From assembly GCA_030686995.1 (NCBI GenBank), contig CM060702.1, forward strand, positions 70,478,440-70,542,439: a DNA stretch of 64,000 bases, in the 5' to 3' direction. The stretch's first letter is position 1; each line of letters begins with the position of its first letter. The notes beneath the pieces are model-generated. The model saw only the letters and a list, made by a program, of their open reading frames with translations, was not told the origin of the DNA and ran no database searches. Both the position numbers and the translations under genes were made by a program. Source of the DNA: Artemisia argyi (lineage: Eukaryota; Streptophyta; Magnoliopsida; Asterales; Asteraceae). Positions 35,801 through 45,600 of this stretch are shown here, piece by piece.

Positions 35801-37688
35801 TAGAAATAAATAATGGATTACATGATTACAAAATCAGTATTACCGATTTGAACTTTAACCAGTTTGAGATAATGTAATCAGACAGAAACCAAATCAGAAT
35901 AAATAGTTTGAAAGAAACTACTAGGGCATCTTATCGTTATTTTTATAGAAATTTCAAGATAAGAGATTGGAGATCCGAAAAAGTGGAGTAGCTATTTCTA
36001 CAAAAAAAAAAAGGAGTGAATGGAACTAAGGTTTTCATGTTTAGCTACCTTCATAAATTCCATCCGTCACACGGGCAATTGTATTGTATAACTCATTTGA
36101 CATGCCACCCTGCAGTTTAACCAAACATAAAGTCATTTCCTATTATTACTTTCTAAGCAACAATATGTGATTATTGATGTGTTTAGATTAAGAGTTCTAG
36201 TTCAAGAAGAACAAGATTGAACAAGAATGTATACATACAGATTTGGAGACAAATCCAACAGATCCAGGCCTGTAAAGTTTGCATTGTATAATGTTATCAA
36301 TTGTTCCTGCAGTGTCACCAATCTTAAAAGCTCCTGCTTGAATACCACCTACAGTAGCTGGGCCAATAACAACCTGCAAAGCATCAGGGGTGCTAATTTT
36401 AGATATAATCAAATCTACATATGTTAAAGGTTCGATATATTCCTTAATTTGGAGAGGAATCAAAAATTTGGAATAAGAGGTGACGATTTCGACCAATTTA
36501 CAGATGAATGGGTCAAATTTAACTGTGTTTTACATGAGATGTGTCCTATAAAGAGATATAGCAAAACAACGAATGGGTCAAATGGGTTAAAAGTCTGCCA
36601 AAGTCTACTTTTTAAGAAGTACACTCATTAAAACAATTTTATTCAAACATCTATATTTCTGAAGTAAATACTAGCATTAATTAATCATAAAAACTGTTAT
36701 CATGGACATAGATGAGTTTGTAATTCATCCGACCAAACTAGTTCTGCAAATTGACACAATTTAACCCGGAACCTGTTTTGATCCGCGCTTTAACCCGCCT
36801 GTTTGGCCACAACTATGTAAAATCAATGTAAATGATGTAAATGAATAGTAATATAATATCCAAAGTTCCGAACCTTGTTGTTTGATCTTGCGTACGAGAT
36901 CAATTCCTTGGTATCGGATTCAGGAACACCCTCAGCTATAATAGCCACAACTCTGATTGTAGGCTGTTTGAGAGCAAGATTGGATGAGGCAGCAGCACTG
37001 TAACAATTTCAAGATTATTACTAATTGCTAATTTAACTATGAAAAAGTAGACAATAGCTTAACTAGGAACATAGTTTGCATAAAGTGATCCACTGTTCTC
37101 AAACGTACACAATACCATTTAGAATCAATGTCACTAGTTCTTTGTAATATTATTTCAATGAGTGAATACGTAACGCTAACTTAAAATTGACCTTCTGTAT
37201 GAAGCAAAGTTTATGAATACATCAGCAGTAGGATGCGCGGCACAAGCTGCTTCAATGCTGCAAAACCAAAGTAGGATCAATTGTTAGCATGAAACTAGAT
37301 GTTGACCAAGAAAAATCAACCTTTGAATAATCGTCCAAGATCATTTCCTTTTACGGAGTATATAAAGACATACGTTGAGTGAACTGGAATGGCAATTTCT
37401 TCTTGGCCAAAAAATAATTTCTGAAATCCCTCGGCACCAGGGTTAATGATTCCCGCAACTGAAGGTGTTTCTCTCCCTAAACAATTTAAAGGGTGAATGA
37501 AAAGTTAGTCAAAAATGCTAAAACCTTAAAAACACAAAACCAACAAAATGTTCCATACTGAACTTAGTATAAAGGTAATTTTACATACCACATAGGAAGT
37601 CAAAATCAAGCATCCGCTGAATTGGTAATTGTTTATAGTTATAAAACAATGCTTGTGTCGTACGGGAGAAAAGTTGACCTGTCGCCAT
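32810..37688 (-). CDS. ACLB: ATP-citrate lyase subunit B (frameshifted in exon 14)
   Basis: The cytosolic enzyme made of ACLA and ACLB cleaves citrate to acetyl-CoA and oxaloacetate with ATP and CoA. Coding exons: 37589-37688, 37374-37476, 37192-37257, 36874-36997, 36239-36373, 36049-36109, 35488-35564, 35245-35400, 35009-35137, 34792-34924, 34252-34379, 34067-34172, 33909-33985, 33478-33550, 33083-33367, 32810-32885. All introns are GT-AG. The CoA-binding region ([15 protein letters not shown]), the phosphohistidine loop ([18 protein letters not shown]) and the citrate-synthase-like C-terminus ([33 protein letters not shown]) are all clear. Without a 2-bp excess the sum is 1827 bp, exactly 608 residues as in Arabidopsis ACLB. 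Exon 14 has ACACACC where KLTPYEF needs ACACC, so as written the frame ends in [11 protein letters not shown]. This could be a null allele or a base-call error. Confidence 0.95.
33638..33880. mobile_element. probable hAT MITE in ACLB intron 13
   Basis: Ends CAGAGGTGTCAA and, inverted, TAGAGGTGGCAA with internal ACCCATTT words. It fills most of intron 13. No matching 8-bp flank is left. Confidence 0.45.
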
Positions 37689-38427
37689 TCGTGCTCTTTC
37701 AAAAACACCTGTACATGAACAAAAAAAGGAACATTTCTCATCATCAAATTAGTCTCTCTTAGTCTCTTGTAATTTGTAATTTACAGTATTCAAGCATAAA
37801 TTGTTTTGCCTTTCCAAGCAAAACACTTACATACCAACACAAAAACACGAGCTCGTTAACACACAATTTTCCCGACAGTCATAAATACTTGCCGTTTCCT
37901 CAAGAAACACATAAAAGCAATCCGTAAAAAAAATATGGCAATTTGTACTCAAATTTGCATCTGTTAGCAAGATACATTTCACACATGTTCTAACTGGCAC
38001 TTATAACATTTAAGCAACTTTTGACCAGGCACGTAACTTTCTAATAATATTCTCTGGTTAACAAATGCCGTAAAATACAATCTAATAATAATGACAAAGA
38101 AAGGTATACTGCAACTCAAAACAAAAACCATCAACCTTGGGTGATGATGACGAGAGACCAAATAAAGCTGAAAACGACCAAAACACAGAAACTTGGACAT
38201 TTTTCATATAAACCGCATTAATAAAGTGCTAATCTATGGGCAGGTTTGTTTTCTTTATTCATTAAGTTATGCTTAAATAACAAACCACTTGTCACTTTTC
38301 ATTTTAAGCCATCTTTTTTAATTAAGCGAAAACAAACAACTTTTTACATGTCTTTATAAATATCTTTTTCTTTTACTTATCAAGTCAATTTCCAACACCA
38401 CATTAATCACATAAACTAACAACTAAC

Positions 38428-38558
38428 CAGGGGCGGACCAAATTAAATTTTTTCTGCATAGTGTAAAATATAGTTAAAAAAATCCCGATTGTTTTATGAT
38501 GAACCATGTCCCAAAAATTCGGTAACTTATAACTATGGGTGACTGGGGTCCACCACTG
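38428..38558. mobile_element. hAT MITE in the ACLB leader intron
   Basis: Ends CAGGGGCGGACC and, inverted, CAGTGGTGGACC. Flanks CAACTAAC (38420-38427) and CACCTAAC (38559-38566) match at seven of eight positions. It lies in the ACLB 5'UTR intron. Confidence 0.8.
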
Positions 38559-38635
38559 CACCTAACTACTTTCCCAACTTTGTCAAGAAACTAATACAAA
38601 TAGACACACCTAACATTTAAGACTTGGTTATCACT

Positions 38636-38832
38636 AAGGGGGTGTTTGTTTAAGCTTATATGTGGCTTATGAGCTTATTTGTTTTTCGGCTTATATTTCA
38701 TAAGCCCCAATTTTTCGGCTTATTTTTAGACTTGTGGGCTTATAGCCTTAAGTTTATTATGATATATAATAAACTCATATAAGCCCACAAAATAAGCCAG
38801 AAAATTGGGGCTTATTAAACAAACACCCCCTT
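38636..38832. mobile_element. MITE with 10-bp target duplication in the ACLB leader intron
   Basis: A 197-bp unit starts AAGGGGGTGTTTGTTTAA and ends TTAAACAAACACCCCCTT. GGTTATCACT flanks it perfectly at 38626-38635 and 38833-38842. The duplication length suggests Mutator-like mobilisation, although GGGGGTGTTTG ends also occur in hAT MITEs. Confidence 0.85.
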
Positions 38833-39290
38833 GGTTATCACTATCAAAAGGTTATTACCCTGGTATAATCAAAGGACAACACCTAACACTCCCGCGTTTA
38901 GATCTTGCCCGCCAAATAGTTGCACCACGCAAAAATCAAAACATCCCCAACTTATAAAACAGTAAAATGAATAGCATTGCTACAGTAAACTAACTGATTC
39001 GTTGTTAAACAGGAGCATTGAATGTACAAGCTGCAATGCAGATAGTACATTCTCACATATGTTCCCCACTAGCTTCTGTTACTGTTACATTACATACATT
39101 AAGTTCCAATAGGATCCTAACTATCAGGCACAAATAAATAAATCAAATCAAATAAAATCAGTGGTGATCTACATGAATAACAGCCAGATCTACACATCAA
39201 AAACTTGACTTAAAAAAAATCAAATTTATATATATATTTTTATATATAAATGTAACGGAAATAACTGTGTGTGTGTGTGTGTGTTGTTAC

Positions 39291-39379
39291 CTTTGGGTGA
39301 GAGTTGGTTGAAACACGTCAAATGTGTGTGTGGGTTTATGTATGTAATGAGAGACTGTTCTCTGTGTGTATATATATAA
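39291..39379 (-). promoter_or_regulatory. ACLB core promoter and leader exon
   Basis: TTATATATATA on the minus strand at 39369-39379 is a good TATA box. The leader exon would begin near 39340 and ends at 39291. Confidence 0.55.
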
Positions 39380-39535
39380 GAGAAGAGAAAACAATGGGGG
39401 ATGGATATTCAGTGATTTGATTTACAAATATTTTATTATTGTTTAAATGCACATCTCTTTTGTATCTATAGGTTGGTGAGATAGACGGTCCATATTGACT
39501 TGTTAACAAATTACTACTAGTAACACCTTTTGTTT

Positions 39536-39666
39536 GAATCTGGAGAAGGCAGGGTTTACTTCAATTTAAGTGTCGTGTCTTCGGGCGGCTTAAGTTGAAG
39601 ATTTTTCCCCCATCAGATTTCAAATTAGACTTGGATTTCCCAAATGAAAGTCAATTTTCAAAAAAA
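39536..39666 (+). mobile_element. SINE-like retroposon with 17-bp target duplication
   Basis: AGTAACACCTTTTGTTT occurs at 39519-39535 and 39667-39683 on either side of a 131-bp insert that ends in an A-run. Long perfect duplications plus an A-tail are the mark of LINE-mediated retroposition. No clear pol III A and B boxes were found, so a 5'-truncated SINE is the best reading. Confidence 0.7.
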
Positions 39667-39683
39667 AGTAACACCTTTTGTTT

Positions 39684-40532
39684 ATTTATTTTTCTTTTAA
39701 AAACGAGAAATATGTTTTCTAGTTAGCATATGCGGTTAGTACTAGCAGTAAACACTAATTAGTACTGTAGTAGTTGTTTGCTTAGGCCACCTTTAATAAC
39801 AACCTCAACGAATCTCATTTTTCCTTTTCACATCAGCTTTCTCTCTTCTGCGACATACAACCGACATTTTAGTCACAATAAGATCACATACATTACAGAA
39901 AACATACCTCACAAAAATACATTTTAATTAAATAAAAACACACAACACAGTCATACCCCTCGACCGTCAGCAACCCAGTTGGTGACAACAAGGATGACCT
40001 TGAGCAACCTACGCAATCCAATCAGTTTTGCTCCTTATATTAAGGGTAGCATTAATAAAAATGTTTGGTAACGTAGTTTTAACTCTAACTAAAATGTGTA
40101 AAATGATGTAAAAAGACATATGCACATTAAAATAAAATATGATTAAATAAGTTTGAGGGTATATATGTAACTTAATAAGCATAACGCTAGCAGCAAGATT
40201 CTAATGCTTTCTCAAAAAGCATTTTGAATAAGAGCAGTTACACAAAATACGCAAAATGCAAATGCTAATTGCTTGTCGCCAAACAAGCTTTGCATTTAAC
40301 ACGTTATTTACTAAGTGCTAGTTGCTCCTAAACGCTTTAAAATGCTTGCCACCAAACATGATCATAGTGAAATTCACGGTCTAATTTTATTTTTTATTTT
40401 ATTTTCTTTAGTACTTTCATTTGGTCATCTGAAAATTTGGATTGCTCGTTCGTTGATGAACTATGTTCCTATTTATACTTTAAATATACCATATCATTGC
40501 GTTAATTTGAAGGTAGTCAGTTATTATATTTA
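39684..40532. other. unassigned intergenic sequence
   Basis: No gene was recognised. Positions 40524-40532 (TTATATTTA) are the left target duplication of the following MULE. Confidence 0.4.
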
Positions 40533-40672
40533 GAGTAAATGTCATTTTTCGTCCCTGTGGTTTGCCGGATCAATCATGATTAGTCCCTGCCGTTAAATTT
40601 CTTCGGGTTTAGTCCCCATGGTTTACAACCCATACGGGTTTGGTCCCTTGACCAAGTTAGCCGTCAGTTGAC
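40533..40672 (+). repeat. left terminal inverted repeat of the MULE
   Basis: 140 bp, near-identical to the inverted 49338-49477 copy. Differences are few (for example GGATCAATC versus GGGTCAATC). Confidence 0.95.
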
Positions 40673-40812
40673 CATGTATTATTGTGACGTGGCTAATAAG
40701 TGGGGGGCAATTTAGTCTTTATACGTGTTTTCCCTTTTAAAACACAAACACAAACACAGATCAAACACAAACACAACACAATCTAAACACAAACTGAGAA
40801 ACAGTGGTTATC

Positions 40813-41126
40813 TGCAAACGTTATGGATCAATAGCCATTATCAAAACATCTTGGACACCTAGTAACCCCGGAAGAAGGTTTTATTGCTGCAGTAAAAGGG
40901 TAAGTAATCAATTTTTGATTTTAAAAAAAAACCCAAATCGACCTAAGTTGACCTAATTTTGTGATTTGCTTTGTAGGTAGCAAGTTGTGGGATTGTAGAT
41001 TGGTATGATCCTCCTATGTGTGATAGGGCTGTTCAAATCATTCCTGGTCTACTAAATTCAATGAATCGGCTTGAGGGAGAATTACTTAAAAAACTAATGA
41101 AGCCAAAAGAAATAAGAAGTGGTTGA
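40813..41126 (+). pseudogene. GRF-type zinc-finger fragment carried by the MULE
   Basis: Two exons join in phase: 40813-40899 (donor GG|GTAAGT) and 40977-41126 (acceptor TTGTAG|GTAG). The product reads CKRYGSIAIIKTSWTPSNPG, RRFYCCSKR, then VASCGIVDWYDPPMCDRAVQ and IIPGLLNSMNRLEGELLKKL. This is the GRF zinc-finger pattern (CxCG...TxxNPGRRFYxC...CxFFxWxD), a single-strand nucleic-acid-binding finger. The second zinc ligand is Tyr instead of Cys (TAT for TGT). No in-frame ATG exists between the upstream TGA (near 40795) and the finger. It is therefore probably inactive in this copy. It sits immediately inside the left terminal repeat, antiparallel to the transposase. Confidence 0.7.
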
Positions 41127-41441
41127 TCATCAGTTAGTGCTTGTTTTTCTTTTATGTATTGTTAAAGTGATATGCTTCTTCATCTAGTGAATCATCTAGG
41201 GTAGATTGGTAGATATAAGAATGTATCTTAGCAAGACAGTTGGTTCTTGTGTGATCAAGTTGTATTTTGGGTCATAATGAATGAAAAATTATCAATTTCA
41301 ACTTGACAAACAAATTAGTCTTTAACTTTTATTTCATTAATGCATACATAGATGCATATTTCATTTAGCTTGTTGTAGCATACATAGATGCATTAGACAA
41401 GGATTGTTAAAGACATTACACAGGTGCATTACATAGATGAC

Positions 41442-41909
41442 TTAGCCCATTTTCCCTTTCCCTGAGGTGCCAGTTTGTGATGGATTGTAAATCCTCTTCC
41501 ACTTCTGTGCCTCAATGACTTCCCAAGTGTGCCTATTTGGCAAGCTTATCACTTGAACCCTTCCTTCATATGGAACATCACCAACAGGAGTATTGTTAAC
41601 ATGATAGCTAGCAAAAGCACCCATAGCCTTTTGGGAGACACCTTGATTACTTGTAATCATCATCTTGGACTCAGCTTGCTCAGAAGTACCCTTTTTAGAC
41701 TCACATTGATCCTGTTCAGATGTTGAGTGATAGCTAGACACCCAGCTATCATTAAATGAGTTGAAATCAGAGCTTGACTCAACCATTTTTCCCTTGGATT
41801 TTTTGTTACTTGAGCTTGGACCATTAGCTATTGGTGGAAAGTAATTTGTCCAACCACTTGATTCAGATGAATCAGATGATATGTCAATCACTTGAGGCTT
41901 GGAACTCAT
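41442..41909 (-). CDS. MULE accessory ORF, 155 aa, unknown function
   Basis: An intact frame from ATG at 41909. It is Ser/Thr-rich and hydrophilic at the N-terminus (MSSKPQVIDISSDSSESSGW, GPSSSNKKSKGKMVESSSD), where VIDISSDSSES resembles a SUMO-interacting or acidic nuclear motif. A more ordered C-terminus follows (MGAFASYHVNNTPVGDVPYE, VISLPNRHTWEVIEAQKWKR). No known domain was recognised. TATAAATA on the minus strand at 41986-41993, about 80 nt upstream, gives it a plausible promoter. It lies downstream of the transposase on the same strand and, unlike it, has no stops. Confidence 0.55.
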   Translation of the reverse strand: MSSKPQVIDISSDSSESSGWTNYFPPIANGPSSSNKKSKGKMVESSSDFNSFNDSWVSSYHSTSEQDQCESKKGTSEQAESKMMITSNQGVSQKAMGAFASYHVNNTPVGDVPYEGRVQVISLPNRHTWEVIEAQKWKRIYNPSQTGTSGKGKMG

Positions 41910-42118
41910 TCTTGATACTAGTATTTTGATGAACTTTGTTGTTTTGACAGATTGTTATGGTGTAATGTGTTGTGTGTATATGTGTATTTATAGTAACAAG
42001 AATGACTAGAGTCAATGCAAAAGTAAATGCAATTAACCATACTAAACGTTTGGTTGGTATTTGCAGTTATGGTTCTGCATTGTTGAAAGTATAAACAATT
42101 TGACTTTGACTTTGAAAG

Positions 42119-42465
42119 TCAAAGTGTACCTGCATTCTTGGTATAACCAACACACAGCATAAGCAACTTGGTTGGCTTTTGCAGTTGTGCATTTGTTTTT
42201 TTTGGAATTAGAGACAGAATAGCTTGGTATTTGTAGTTATGGATATGCATTTGAAAGCCAAGTGACAACAGTTCAAAGTTGTGACAACTTTGACTTTTAC
42301 AGTTGTGCATTTGCTTTTTTCACTTTTACAAGATATGCATTTGCAGTTGTGACAACTTTGGCTTTTACAAGATATGCATTTGCAGTTGTGCATTTGCTTT
42401 TTTGGAATTAGAGACAGAATAGCAATTTTGACTTTTACAGTCAAACCATAAACATTCATACACAC
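42119..42465. repeat. minisatellite in the MULE
   Basis: Imperfect repeats of TTGCAGTTGTGCATTTGC, TTTGGAATTAGAGACAGAAT and TGACAACTTTGACTTTTACA. It separates the accessory ORF promoter from the transposase 3' end. Confidence 0.7.
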
Positions 42466-42647
42466 ATTAATTCATAAACTGACTTTCACAGTCAAACTTG
42501 CTTACCACAAACATGAAAAAGACATTGTTTAACATCACATGACATAAACACATAAATGGCCATAACAAATTAGGCCAAATGTAACAAAACACAAATATAA
42601 CATGACATAAGTTATAATCATCCATAATCTACTACAGAAACATAACA

Positions 42648-45600
42648 CTAAGGAGAATTGAATATGTTAACACTTGTCTTTGTCCTCTTTGATGGTGAAT
42701 CTTGTAGGAGCAATGGAAGTGGTCTCACTCTAGTAGGGGCACTTGAAGCTTGTGTACCAACAACAACAAAAGTTTGTGAAGCATGTGGAGCCTGATACAT
42801 GACCATACTTTGTTGTGATTGTGAACCCATACCAGTCTGTGAACCTACACTTGCTTTCTTAGAACCACCACTTGTCTTCTTTGAGCCACCACTTGCATTC
42901 CTTGAGCCACCACTTGCCTTCTTTGACCCACCAGCAGCACTCTATGAACCACCATCTCTTTGACCCTTGCAACTTCTTTGGTTGTGACCAACTTGCTTAC
43001 ACAATTTGCAAGTCACACTCTTTCCTAATCTACTTAACCTGCTACCTTGTACCATTATATCTGCAAGTTCAGCAGCAGTCTTTTTTCTTTTTTTCCTAGG
43101 CCTTCCAATTTGGGGTTTATGATCTGGTGGGATAATAGTATTTGGAACATTGCACTTATCCCAAAAATCTGGTGATCTAGTGGGATTAATCTTAGACCTA
43201 TACATTTCTTCCCATGTTGAAAGCCAATGACATGGATGACAATAAGACTCTGGTATGGCAGTTTCTATACCATTGGTAGCCATATTCCATATGGATGCTA
43301 CTGCATGTTTACAGGTTATCCCACTCAATTCCCACCTTCTACAACTACAAGTTCTATCCCTGATGTTTACTACACACTGGTCACCCAAAGGACTGTTTAC
43401 TTGATATAGTTCACCCCCATTCCACTCAACCTATTAAATTATATAAATTAAGTAATGACTAAAAACAAATAAAAACTGATAAGGAACTTATGGAAATTAA
43501 GTATTACCTTCAGTGGTGTTGCTGCTTTAATAATTTTCTTTAAAATCTTAGCTGCAGTCTTGCTTATTACCTTTTGAACATTGACTATCCTTTTCATAAG
43601 GTATTCCCTTATGTATTCCAAACATGTGATTATTGGCTTGTCCCTTGCATCTACAAGTTGTCTGTTGAAAACTTCACACATGTTGTTCAAAAGGACATCA
43701 GACTTTGCCCTACCTGCAATGTCATGAATGAATATGTTAAAGTGATTGACATTTCATAAAGTAACTAATTTAACAATCATACTAACCAGAAAAGTGACTT
43801 TTAGACCAATGTTGTGGTGGAATCTTCTTCAACCACTCATAAGCCTCTTCTTTATGAGCTTTAACTGCTTCCATGTTTCTGTCAAACATCTGAACAGTTA
43901 TAGATGTGGCACACTTCCATAACAAGTCTTTGTACATCTCCCTTCTCCATGTCAGCTTCATGTTGTCATATATATGCTTAAGGCAGTATCTATGTTCAGC
44001 ACATGGAAAAGTCTCTGCAATTGCAGGTATCACACCCTAAAAAGTAAAACAAGTAAATTTTAGACAGTATCTATGTTCACAATAAATTTTAGACAAAGTA
44101 ATTAGTAAGCATACCTTTTGCCTGTCAGTTATAAAGATAAATGTCACAACTCACAATTTCAGGTTATTTCCCAAACTTCGACAATTTACTATTCATAAAT
44201 CACTATTCATCAAAACGCTATTCATCATTTTACTATTCATCATTTTTTAGGTCAATTTGATATTCCGAGAAGCATTCAAAAAATTTACTATTCACCAAGT
44301 ACTATTCATTTCCGAAAAGAAAACACTATTCACATGCATTGCTCATTTCATCGTAAATTTAGTTTACGAGTACTTAAATTCGCGTAACCGTATTGGTTCA
44401 GGTGCGAATTCATGCATTATCATTAGGGACATTTCATACGGACTAGAAATAGTCTACATATCATCATAATAGCATTTGCATACTATACCACTCGTAGAAT
44501 ATTCATATTACTATTTTTTGTATGTTTAACGTTTTACGTTTATTTATTTTAATTAACCGTTAATACGCGATTAATAAATATAACTAACATATCTAAAAAT
44601 CTCCACGATGGTTCTGATATATTTTTAAACTCCTTACAACGTCACAAAAATTATAAAATTTATTTACCCGGTATTTTGGGAATTTATTAAATTTATAACG
44701 TAAGTTTAATATAATTACGACGGTTTTCGTGAAAGCTAAATAATAAGTATCCAAACGCTCAATTTTTGTACCCAACATATTTTTAACATTTTTATGACTT
44801 TATTAAGTCCCGGCTAACTTGTTAAAAATTTATTTCTCGCAAACCCGGTACCCGATTATAACTAAACTACAACTAAAACTATAACTAAAACCTATACTTA
44901 TACTACAAATCCTCCACTAACACTTCTAATTAAATCACAAACTCATTTCACCCTTTTTCTTCCTTTGAAAAACCGGCCAAGCCCCCCCCCCCCTTTTAAC
45001 CTCATGCATTAATTTTGTTTTAACTTCACCAAAATCACCTCAAAATATCTACAAACCTAAACCTCATTTCACACTTATAATTTTAGATCAAAAACTTGCA
45101 CTTTTTCTCTCCTTTTCCTCTCAAAACCCACGGCCAAACACAAACCTCACCAAGATCCATCATTTTTTCCAAGATCAAGTTCAAAACTAGTTCATTTGAT
45201 TATCCTTATTGGGGTTTTGTAATACAAACTCAAGGATTCTTAGGGTTTTATCATCCAAGCTCATAATCATTCAAAGTAAGTTTACAAAAATTTATTTTCT
45301 TCATTTCTTCAATTATTTACTATAATCATATGGTTTTCATACAATATTTCATGCATATGTTAGCTTGTACTACTCATAATACATACTTATGTCTTTGAAA
45401 CCCTAGAAATAGAAACCTTTGTTAGATCCACTAGATTGATGATGTTTAAGGACCCATGACACCTTAAGAAGGTATATGGTAGGATTAGACTAGATTTGTG
45501 GTGATTGGAAGTGATTTGGGTGGATTAGAAACTAGTTTAGAACACTAGAAATAGATTTGGAACCTATTTATAAACCTACTGTCCCAAATTTGAAATCCTG

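Larger units (their letters stand above)
37709..39290 (-). other. 5'UTR intron of ACLB
   Basis: Donor AAAG|GTAACA at 39291/39290 and acceptor GTACAG|GTG at 37709/37708. The ATG is 20 nt into the next exon. The intron has gathered two MITEs and a (GT)n run at 39266-39284. Confidence 0.7.

Noticed and set aside
36450..36830. possible MITE in ACLB intron 4 (AAGAGGTGACGATT...GTTTGGCCACAA)
   Set aside because: Words recall hAT MITEs but the ends do not pair convincingly and no target duplication is visible.
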